NCBI GenBank assembly: GCA_013288485.1
Contig: JABDBW010000009.1
Location: 1-47,246, forward strand
Length of the DNA stretch: 47,246 nt
Source: Bacteroidota bacterium
GTDB taxonomy: Bacteria > Bacteroidota > Bacteroidia > Sphingobacteriales > Sphingobacteriaceae
Direction of reading: 5' to 3'
Both the position numbers and the translations under genes were made by a program. The notes below the pieces were generated by a model. The model made no database searches and was not told the origin of the DNA. It was given only the letters and a program-made list of their open reading frames with translations. This document shows positions 42,145 to 47,246 of this stretch, piece by piece (position 1 is the first letter of the stretch; every line of letters starts with the position of its first letter).

Positions 42145-42215
42145 TTTTTAAATAGAAAATTACTGTTAAAATAATGGTTATTAAACCTTAAGTAATTGGA
42201 TGATGTTTTGTTGGA

Positions 42216-42295
42216 GAAGTTTAAAAAACTTCGGGACGGGCAATAGGATAGCCGGCAATTAAACCCGTGGGATAAATAGCCTTCGTCGTGACGGG
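42216..42295 (-). promoter_or_regulatory. Candidate arginine attenuator RNA region
   Basis: Minus-strand RNA. Segment 1 CCCGT (42295-42291), segment 2 ACGGG (42268-42264) and segment 3 CCCGT (42240-42236) allow 1:2 or 2:3 pairing but not both. The Arg codons of the leader peptide (42288-42280) lie just after segment 1. A further hairpin GAAGTTT/AAACTTC (42232-42216) follows; there is no T run, so intrinsic termination is not proven. Confidence 0.45.
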
Positions 42296-42381
42296 GTAAA
42301 TAAAACAGTTGAAACCAAAGCAGCGGCAACCGGAGCAGCATTTGCTCTTGTAACTGGCGTGTTTAAGCTTTGCAGGTTCAT
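42259..42381 (-). CDS. Putative arginine-operon leader peptide
   Basis: 40-codon ORF from ATG 42381 (preceded by an A/T-rich leader) to TAA at 42259. The peptide begins MNLQSLNTPVTRANAAP, is rich in Ala, Val and Thr, and ends SRRRLFIPRV. Arg codons are AGA (residue 12), CGA-CGA-AGG (32-34) and CGG (39). The clustered Arg near the stop, the position 114 nt upstream of the first arg gene, and the alternative pairings around the run match the design of amino-acid leader peptides. It is too short for routine gene calls. The overlapping reading in another frame at 42141-42341 has no such logic. Confidence 0.55.
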   Translation of the reverse strand: MNLQSLNTPVTRANAAPVAAALVSTVLFTPSRRRLFIPRV

Positions 42382-42422
42382 TTTATATATTATTTGCTTT
42401 ATTTAAAATTTGATGCAAAAGT

Positions 42423-42446
42423 TTGCATAAAAATTAACTTATGCAA
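42423..42446. promoter_or_regulatory. Candidate repressor site of the arg operon
   Basis: TTGCATAA-N8-TTATGCAA has perfect 8-bp arms, 42-65 bp upstream of the leader-peptide ATG. A further ATGCAAAA lies at 42413-42420, giving three TTGCAT/ATGCAA half-sites. ArgR-type control is plausible from position, but the sequence does not match the E. coli ARG box closely. Confidence 0.4.
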
Positions 42447-42497
42447 GGAAAAAGTGATTTAATGACATGTTAGTGTTAGTAGTTAGTCGAGAGTTCG

Positions 42498-42534
42498 GAG
42501 TCTTAAGTCGTTTTTTGAGCATAATTTAAGACTC
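42498..42534. repeat. Inverted repeat of GACTC words behind ypdA
   Basis: GAGTCTTAA (42498-42506) mirrors TTAAGACTC (42526-42534). Related words (GAGTTCGG, GGACTCC, AGACTTTAGG, CTCCGGACTT) continue to the ypdA stop at 42548 plus a few codons inside it. Confidence 0.55.
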
Positions 42535-42547
42535 TGGACTCCAGACT

Positions 42548-43513
42548 TTAGGCTCCGGACTTACCAACAATATCATCAATGATCATATCCGCATGTATGC
42601 GTGAGTTTTCTATGAACCAAAGGTGCGTATCCAGTCCGCCGCAAACCACGCCGGCAAGATACAGGCCAGGTAAGTTGGTTTCCATAGTTTGGGGGTTGTA
42701 TTCGGGTATAAATTTATCGTTGGATAGGTTGAGGCCCCATTTTTTTAACAGGTCGAAATTAGGTTTATAGCCGGTCATGGCCATTACAAAATCGTTGGGG
42801 ATGGTAATAAGCCCCTCGGGTGTTTCAATATCTACCTCGGTTTTACGTATTGCTGCCAGGTTCGAGTTAAAATAAGCTTTTACGCTGCCTTCTTTTATCC
42901 GGTTAATAATATCGGGCCGCACCCAGTATTTAACGCGTTGGCTTATTTCGCTTCCGCGAATAACCAGCGTAACTTCGGCGCCCTTGCGGAAGGTCTCTAA
43001 AGCCACGTCAATAGCCGAATTGCTCGAACCCACAACCACTATTTTTTGTGTGGCAAAGTAATGCGGGTCCTTATAGTAATGCATTACTTTAGGCAGGTTT
43101 TCGCCTGGGATATCCAGGTTAACGGCGATATCATAAAAACCGGTGCTAATAATTACCCGTTGCGCGTGGTAGGTACCCTTGGTTGTAATAATGGCGTAGG
43201 CGCCGTTTTCGAGCTGGATGACGGTTGTAACTTCCTCAAATAATTTTATTGGTAAATAGCGAGAGGTAGCCACCCTGCGGTAATATTCCAATGCCTCGGC
43301 GCGGGTAGGTTTGTTGTTGATGGTTACAAAGGGTATACCACCGATCTCCAGCCTTTCCGACGTGGAAAAGAAGGTCATGGTAGAGGGATAGTTATAAAGC
43401 GAGTTAACCAAACAGCCTTTTTCAATAATAACAAAGCTTAAACCCGCCTTTTGCGCTTTAAGGCCGCAGGCTATTCCGATGGGGCCACCGCCGATAATGA
43501 GTAGATCGAGCAT
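42548..43513 (-). CDS. ypdA: YpdA family putative bacillithiol disulfide reductase
   Basis: 321-aa FAD/NADPH oxidoreductase related to thioredoxin reductase but without the CxxC pair. FAD motif LLIIGGGPIGIACGLKAQKAG at 4-24; NADP Rossmann motif KIVVVGSSNSAIDVALET at about 157-174; LPGLYLAGVVCGG closes the FAD site. NYPSTMTFFSTSERLEIGGIPFV is a marker of YpdA/Bdr proteins, which reduce bacillithiol disulfide. Bacillithiol is known in some Bacteroidota, and a DinB-fold protein (22.4 kb) belongs to a superfamily with thiol transferases. The start is ATG 43513. Confidence 0.9.
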   Translation of the reverse strand: MLDLLIIGGGPIGIACGLKAQKAGLSFVIIEKGCLVNSLYNYPSTMTFFSTSERLEIGGIPFVTINNKPTRAEALEYYRRVATSRYLPIKLFEEVTTVIQLENGAYAIITTKGTYHAQRVIISTGFYDIAVNLDIPGENLPKVMHYYKDPHYFATQKIVVVGSSNSAIDVALETFRKGAEVTLVIRGSEISQRVKYWVRPDIINRIKEGSVKAYFNSNLAAIRKTEVDIETPEGLITIPNDFVMAMTGYKPNFDLLKKWGLNLSNDKFIPEYNPQTMETNLPGLYLAGVVCGGLDTHLWFIENSRIHADMIIDDIVGKSGA

Positions 43514-43602
43514 TTATTTTGTAGTATTTCTGCGAAGATAAGCAGTTTTGAGAGATGAGGGGTGTTCCATATTGTTTTTGCAAAAAACAAGGCACAAAAA
43601 AA

Positions 43603-43700
43603 GGGTAAGCTACTTTTATCGCACCGCTACAACTCTCTACCCTTGCTGCGTTCCCACCCTGGGGGAGTTCAAGAGGAGCTGGCCGTAAAAGACTTACCCC
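43603..43700 (-). ncRNA. ffs: Signal recognition particle RNA (small SRP RNA, 4.5S type)
   Basis: About 98 nt on the minus strand. The terminal stem pairs GGGGTAAG (43700-43693) with CTTACCC (43609-43603). The conserved apical domain reads CCAGGGTGGGAACGCAGCAAGG, with the GGAA tetraloop and the asymmetric AGCA loop that bind Ffh. A T run (43602-43596) follows as terminator, and a -7 box TATATTTG sits 5 nt upstream. It acts with Ffh in co-translational targeting of membrane proteins. The ends are estimated from the stem and promoter. Confidence 0.88.
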
Positions 43701-43704
43701 GCCG

Positions 43705-43712
43705 CAAATATA
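43705..43712 (-). promoter_or_regulatory. -7 promoter box of the SRP RNA gene
   Basis: On the minus strand TATATTTG matches TAnnTTTG and is placed 4-5 nt before the inferred first base of the RNA, as expected for the -7 element. No clear -33 TTG was seen. Confidence 0.6.
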
Positions 43713-43754
43713 GAAAAAGGTTTGTTTTTGGGTTAATAAATTATTAAAAAAGGG

Positions 43755-43798
43755 TGTGGATGTGCAGATATGCAGATATGTGGATGTGCAAATGATTA
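43755..43798. repeat. Direct-repeat array at the 3' end of the 2H phosphoesterase gene
   Basis: TGTGGATGTGCA occurs at 43755-43766 and 43779-43790, with CAGATATG words between and CAAATGATT at the end, running into the stop codon at 43796. It shares words with the array at 22320-22346. Confidence 0.5.
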
Positions 43799-44356
43799 AA
43801 ATGCCGTAAGCCGGTTGCCAAAAAATAGTTCTTTATAAACCCGCCATTCCACATACTCAGCAAAGGTATCGCGGTGCAATATGGTGAGGCTTTCGGCTTT
43901 AAAGGTTTCACTAAGATCGCTTTTTTCAAAATAGGGCCATAGTTTGTTAAAGTCACTCACCGGTATGTTTTTTACTATCGTAATATGCGGTACAAAGTTT
44001 TTTACCTTAATGCCCATTTGTTTTTTGAGCAGCTTAAACCAGTTTTGGTTAAGCCCGGCGGGTTCAATAACTGCGTAAATGGTAAAGCCGGTGGCACCGT
44101 GTTTAAAAAAGTTAAAGCCCTTGATGTGCAGTTCAACAGGGTGCATACCTGCCAGTTTTTGCTCCATGCGCAGTATGGCAGGCTGGGCGTGGTAAGGCTT
44201 GCAGCGCTGCTGATGTGTAATGGTAATATGGGCTATGGAATACATCCCCTTGAACTTACCGATAACGTTTGCCGACGCGCGTTTATACCGGCTTACCTGC
44301 TTTTTAATAGTGTCGGGCGGGGATATGATCATTAAATAATCCTGGTAACTTAACAT
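43796..44356 (-). CDS. 2'-5' RNA ligase-like 2H phosphoesterase
   Basis: 186-aa member of the 2H phosphoesterase superfamily (LigT, CPDase and mammalian CNP relatives), acting on cyclic or 2'-5' phosphodiester bonds in RNA or nucleotides. Both catalytic HxT motifs are present: H43-I-T in SIAHITITHQQR and H124-I-T in FVPHITIVKN. The length is typical. It starts at ATG 44356, divergent from DNA polymerase IV with a 58-bp AT-rich gap containing GCTAAAAT direct repeats. No RNA repair partner is adjacent; biological substrate unknown. Confidence 0.87.
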   Translation of the reverse strand: MLSYQDYLMIISPPDTIKKQVSRYKRASANVIGKFKGMYSIAHITITHQQRCKPYHAQPAILRMEQKLAGMHPVELHIKGFNFFKHGATGFTIYAVIEPAGLNQNWFKLLKKQMGIKVKNFVPHITIVKNIPVSDFNKLWPYFEKSDLSETFKAESLTILHRDTFAEYVEWRVYKELFFGNRLTAF

Positions 44357-44414
44357 TTGGCTAAAATTGCTAAAATATTTAGTATTTTAAAATATATTTA
44401 TCCATATTTGTGCA

Positions 44415-45599
44415 ATGGAAGCGAAGCGCTGCATAGTACATATTGACCTGGATTCGTTCTTTGTTTCAGTTGAGCGTAAGTTTAACCCAGCCCTGATCGG
44501 TATGCCGGTACTGATAGGCGGCTCGGCCGACAGGGGCGTAGTGGCATCCTGCAGTTATGAGGCGCGTAAGTTTGGCATCCACTCCGCTATGCCTATGAAG
44601 CAGGCTATGAAATTATGCCCTCATGCTACTATTATACGCGGCAGCCACGGCAAGTATAGCGAGGCATCACGCGAGGTTACACAGATCATTCATGACAGTG
44701 TGCCCCTTTATCAAAAAACATCGGTTGACGAGTTTTATATCGATATGACGGGCATGGACCGCTTTCATGACTGCTACCAGCTGGCAACCAACCTGCGGCA
44801 GCGTATCATACGCGAAACAGGGCTGCCTATTTCCTTTGGCATGGCATCGGGCAAAACCGTTGCTAAAATGGCTACCAACGCTGCCAAACCCAACGGACAG
44901 CTATTAATTGAACATGGTAAGGAAAAGGAATTTATGGCGCCATTATCTATTCGTAAAATACCTATGCTGGGCGAAAAGACCTGCCAGAAGCTCTACCAGT
45001 TTGGTATTGAGAAAATTGGCGACCTGCAAAAAGTAGAGCTGCGTTTCCTGGAGACGGTTTTTGGCAAGCATGGCCGGTATATATGGGAGCGGGCAAATGG
45101 TATTGACGAGGGCGAGATCGTTCCGCATAGCGACCGGAAATCAATTTCAACAGAAAATACCTTTCACACCAATGTAGCAGACCCAAAAATACTGGAAACC
45201 ACCCTGGTATCAATGACCGAGGAACTGGCTTCTAAACTGCGCAGGGAAAATAAAGTAGCCTCGTGCCTTGCCATAAAAGTGCGGTACGCCAATTTTGAAA
45301 CCCATACCGTACAGGAGAAAATTGCCCTCACCGCGGCAGAGCACATATTAATACCCGGCATTAAAAACCTACTCAAAAAAGCCTGGGACGGCCACAGGCC
45401 CATACGCCTTATAGGTGTAAAACTAAGTAACCTATGCCCCGGCAGTTACCAGATCAACCTGTTCGAAGATAACGAGGAGCGCATTAAGCTTTACCAGGCT
45501 ATGGATAAGATCAACTTTAAATTTGGCGATAAAACGGTTTGTCGGGCAGCAGGCATGGCTATTGGCACAAGAAATTTCAATCCTTTTTTGAAGGATTAA
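44415..45599 (+). CDS. dinB: DNA polymerase IV (Y family)
   Basis: 394-aa error-prone lesion-bypass polymerase. Catalytic carboxylates: D11 in IVHIDLDSFFVSVE and D105-E106 in TSVDEFYIDMTG. The steric YF gate is in DSFFVSVE, and SYEARKFGIHSAMPMKQA is the finger domain signature. A helix-hairpin-helix region (IRKIPMLGEKTCQKLYQFGI) spans about 178-197, and the little-finger domain about 240-350. A clamp-binding motif QINLF lies at about 354-358, then about 35 more residues. ATG 44415 gives the usual short N-terminus. No LexA-like operator was recognised. Confidence 0.95.
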   Translation: MEAKRCIVHIDLDSFFVSVERKFNPALIGMPVLIGGSADRGVVASCSYEARKFGIHSAMPMKQAMKLCPHATIIRGSHGKYSEASREVTQIIHDSVPLYQKTSVDEFYIDMTGMDRFHDCYQLATNLRQRIIRETGLPISFGMASGKTVAKMATNAAKPNGQLLIEHGKEKEFMAPLSIRKIPMLGEKTCQKLYQFGIEKIGDLQKVELRFLETVFGKHGRYIWERANGIDEGEIVPHSDRKSISTENTFHTNVADPKILETTLVSMTEELASKLRRENKVASCLAIKVRYANFETHTVQEKIALTAAEHILIPGIKNLLKKAWDGHRPIRLIGVKLSNLCPGSYQINLFEDNEERIKLYQAMDKINFKFGDKTVCRAAGMAIGTRNFNPFLKD

Positions 45600-45601
45600 T
45601 A

Positions 45602-45635
45602 AAAAAAAATGTCATCCTGTTTGCACAGGATGACA
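45602..45635 (-). terminator. Terminator of the DUF4251 gene
   Basis: TGTCATCCTGT (45610-45620) pairs perfectly with ACAGGATGACA (45625-45635) over a 4-nt loop. On the minus strand it is followed by a run of nine T, so it ends the DUF4251 transcript and faces dinB. Confidence 0.8.
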
Positions 45636-45672
45636 ATGCCGGATTGCCCGAATGAAGCGGCGCTATATTTAT

Positions 45673-46218
45673 TTAATCAAATTTTTTAAACGGTATAATA
45701 TAGCCCTGGTAGCCCACAGGATCTAACTCGGTTGTGGTAAAACTAACCTGTACTTGTACAACATCTTCACTTATAATGCTAATTACGATCTGTGCAACAT
45801 TCCCAAAATCCGTCGATCCTGGCTTTGGCGCTATAAACAGGTCATATTGATAAGGGCTCGATGACCCCGATTTATGCTGTGATTCATAAGTAAAATTGTT
45901 TGAGGTAAATTTAACCCGTCGGCCCGCATTGTTAATTGCGTCGCCGCCGTAATAAGGCATATCACATGTAATTACGCCATGTGTAATACTTATATTAGGG
46001 TTCCCTGACATATTGTTAATCGGATTGGCAGTTGACGCTCCCGATGACTTAGGAAAAGCTTTTTCCATAACAATACTCCAATCAGCGGTATCTATCATTT
46101 TTTGATATGCCGCAATCTTGGCAGCTTTTTTATCTACTTTGGGTTTTTGAGCTTTTACTGCGGTTATACTTAATAATGCAACTGTAAAGATCAGCAGTGT
46201 TTTTAATATGGTCTTCAT
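45673..46218 (-). CDS. DUF4251 family secreted protein (copy 1)
   Basis: 181 aa with a signal peptide (LLIFTVALLSITAVKAQ, cleavage after KAQ). The mature part resembles the DUF4251 pattern: a Lys/Ala-rich linker, then SITHGVITCDMPYYGGDAI (cf. LPYFG), RVKFTSNNFTYES, YDLFIAPKPG and the final VGYQGYIIPFKKFD. It is clearly a diverged paralogue of the neighbouring gene at 46304-46825. DUF4251 proteins are common in Bacteroidota envelopes, with no known activity. Tandem with copy 1 downstream of copy 2; the 85-bp gap may allow co-transcription. Confidence 0.8.
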   Translation of the reverse strand: MKTILKTLLIFTVALLSITAVKAQKPKVDKKAAKIAAYQKMIDTADWSIVMEKAFPKSSGASTANPINNMSGNPNISITHGVITCDMPYYGGDAINNAGRRVKFTSNNFTYESQHKSGSSSPYQYDLFIAPKPGSTDFGNVAQIVISIISEDVVQVQVSFTTTELDPVGYQGYIIPFKKFD

Positions 46219-46303
46219 TGTTTTAAATAGTTTGGTGGTGGTTTATAATAAGTTTTTAAAGCTAATAAAGTTTTTTCAGAAAATATATAATGCTGACTTT
46301 TTC

Positions 46304-46825
46304 TTACTTTTCCTTTTTCTGTTCATCAATATATCCGGTAAACGAAATACTCTGCCGGTTAAGGCACATTACCTGCAAAGACGCGAACCCATCGGCAGAT
46401 ACGGATAACCTTAATAACTGCACATCTTTTACGCCCGACAGGTCTTTTTCTGTTGGTTTAATAACAATATCCCAGCCCCCATTTTTGCTTTGGGTCGCTT
46501 TATATTCAAAATGGGTAGCCGTTAACTTTATTCCGCCCTCGCTCACATCAAGAGGGGCCGAATAAGCCGTCCCGAAATAAGGCAGGAAAACAACTATTTT
46601 ATCTTTTGAAACCGTTACATCATATTCACCGCTTAATTCTTTACCGCCCCCGCTAAAAGGGTTAACATGCTCAGCTTTAAAAACGTAGTTCATTGCATTT
46701 ATAATTCTTGCAGTTTCTCCGGCCCTGGCGGCTTTTTTATCTTCCTTTGTAGCTTGGGCCCGGGCCGAATTAAGGCATAATATTCCTATCAATAGTATGC
46801 CGGATATTTTAATTAAACTTTTCAT
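46304..46825 (-). CDS. DUF4251 family secreted protein (copy 2)
   Basis: 173 aa. Signal peptide ISGILLIGILCLNSARAQ, with cleavage after RAQ. Core DUF4251 motifs: KIVVFLPYFGTAYSAPLD, EGGIKLTATHFEYKATQSKNGGWDIVI, and the C-terminal SLQVMCLNRQSISFTGYID, which fits the family better than copy 1. The Lys-rich segment after cleavage (TKEDKKAARAGE) parallels KPKVDKKAAKIA in copy 1. Function unknown; expected in the periplasm or outer-membrane inner face. Confidence 0.85.
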   Translation of the reverse strand: MKSLIKISGILLIGILCLNSARAQATKEDKKAARAGETARIINAMNYVFKAEHVNPFSGGGKELSGEYDVTVSKDKIVVFLPYFGTAYSAPLDVSEGGIKLTATHFEYKATQSKNGGWDIVIKPTEKDLSGVKDVQLLRLSVSADGFASLQVMCLNRQSISFTGYIDEQKKEK

Positions 46826-47021
46826 TGTTGGTTGTTTATACAGACATATAACGTTACAAAAGGTTTATTGTATATTAAAATTATAGTATTTTTTTACGAA
46901 CACACAGCCGTCTTTTTTCGTAATTATGGTTTTTTTGTGGGATGATGCAGGGCTTGTCCAATTTCCATAAACCAATAAAAAAAATTTAATTTGATATTGC
47001 TCTTGAACAACTTTTTTTACA
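46826..47021. other. Intergenic region with no recognised gene
   Basis: AT-rich spacer between the htpG terminator and the DUF4251 gene it should hold the promoter for. Apart from A/T runs I see no palindrome, promoter pair or RNA. Confidence 0.3.
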
Positions 47022-47057
47022 AACAAAAAAGCCGTTCTATAATAAAAGAACGGCTTT
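47022..47057 (-). terminator. Terminator of htpG
   Basis: AAAGCCGTTCT (47028-47038) pairs with AGAACGGCTTT (47047-47057) over an 8-nt loop; on the minus strand a T run follows. It lies 21 bp after the htpG stop codon. Confidence 0.8.
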
Positions 47058-47077
47058 ATATCGTTAATAAAACAAGA

Positions 47078-47246
47078 TCAGATTAAATTCACACTTCGGT
47101 TTACAAACTCGGTAAGTTCGGCGCCGTTGAGCAAGCCTTGTGATAGCAGGGCCAGGTCAAACGCCTGTTTGGCTAATTGCGATTGTACTTCTTCGTTTTC
47201 CTCCTGCAAAATGCGGCTTACCAGTTTATGGTTGCCGTTAACTACT
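47078..47246 (-). CDS. htpG: Chaperone HtpG (Hsp90), C-terminal fragment
   Basis: The last 55 residues are visible; the rest lies beyond the right edge. The frame reads VVNGNHKLVSRILQEE, then LAKQAFDLALLSQGLLNGAELTEFVNRSVNLI and stop. NxNH, DLALLSQG-L-G and EFVNRS match the C-terminal dimerisation region of bacterial Hsp90 (compare NTNHPLI and DLALLAQGML in family members). The ATP-dependent foldase role is assigned from this part only. It is followed by a perfect hairpin terminator. Confidence 0.8.
   Translation of the reverse strand, partial: VVNGNHKLVSRILQEENEEVQSQLAKQAFDLALLSQGLLNGAELTEFVNRSVNLI

Larger units (their letters stand above)
42145..42547. other. Arg operon leader and upstream regulatory gap
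   Basis: 403 bp between the GNAT start and the YpdA stop. It holds, reading away from the GNAT gene, the attenuator-like hairpins, the leader peptide ORF, the TTGCATAA palindrome (42423-42446) and an inverted repeat next to the ypdA stop (42498-42534). No clear TAnnTTTG box was found. Confidence 0.6.

Noticed and set aside
42141..42341. 66-codon minus-strand ORF overlapping the arg leader
   Set aside because: Low-complexity Phe/Ser/Asn content, no homology-like pattern, and it overlaps the better-supported leader peptide in another frame.
1..47246. CRISPR array, tRNA, rRNA, transposase or prophage genes
   Set aside because: None recognised; the repeats present are short inverted or tandem words without spacer periodicity.

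Overview
The window looks like chromosomal DNA from a Bacteroidota bacterium of the Sphingobacteriaceae type (Mucilaginibacter- or Pedobacter-like). This is inferred from gene families and signals, not from a database match. The supporting signs are A-rich translation starts mostly without Shine-Dalgarno sequences, several TAnnTTTG -7 promoter boxes, tandem DUF4251 genes, an OmpA protein with a thrombospondin type-3 linker, a fused SpmA-SpmB membrane protein, and a Bacteroidota-style arginine pathway. There is no phage, transposase or CRISPR array. The window cuts two genes: a sensor kinase at the left edge and htpG at the right edge.

Layout. 1-3.5 kb: PAS sensor histidine kinase (partial), hotdog thioesterase, Hsp20 chaperone, YajQ. 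3.7-6.6 kb: polyphosphate operon ppk1-ppx, followed by a candidate small RNA. 6.8-11.2 kb: flavin prenyltransferase UbiX, the tRNA methylthiotransferase MtaB, Lgt, GtrA and an inositol monophosphatase, with the last three overlapping or tightly packed. 11.2-13.3 kb: NifU-domain protein and PurB on the minus strand. 13.4-20.9 kb: a TetR-controlled tripartite RND efflux operon (TetR, TolC-like, adaptor, pump) followed by a second TetR gene. 21-32.3 kb: a mixed housekeeping stretch (SpmAB, DinB-fold protein, a frameshifted DUF3052 gene, OsmC, MetZ, OmpA, SRPBCC, acetate transporter, phosphoglycerate mutase, a PAS/DHp protein without an ATPase domain, and a Tat-targeted enolase-superfamily enzyme).

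32.3-42.4 kb is the arginine/proline region. A long minus-strand unit runs GNAT, argG, cupin, argC, four-helix-bundle protein, argD, acylornithine carbamoyltransferase, and probably paiB. A second minus-strand unit, argB-proC, lies beyond a plus-strand NADH dehydrogenase. Together they supply glutamate acylation, phosphorylation, reduction, transamination, carbamoylation and citrulline-to-argininosuccinate conversion. No argH or deacylase gene is in the window. Upstream of the GNAT gene I read an unannotated 40-codon leader peptide with an Arg-Arg-Arg run and another Arg near its end, followed by mutually exclusive short pairings, which looks like an arginine attenuator. A palindrome that could be a repressor site lies just upstream.

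42.5-47.2 kb: YpdA-type reductase, the SRP RNA gene (ffs), a 2H phosphoesterase, DNA polymerase IV, two DUF4251 lipoprotein-like secreted proteins and the end of htpG.

The most unusual signals are in the gaps. The four-helix-bundle gene inside the arginine operon is enclosed almost exactly by imperfect inverted arrays built of AAGG-type words, like the intervening-sequence elements known from 23S rRNA. Other arrays with the same design but different words abut the stop codons of yajQ, purB, ypdA and the 2H gene. Two further palindromic repeat types occur: CCTGCC...GGCAGG (three copies) and a 28-bp perfect palindrome inside the arginine operon.
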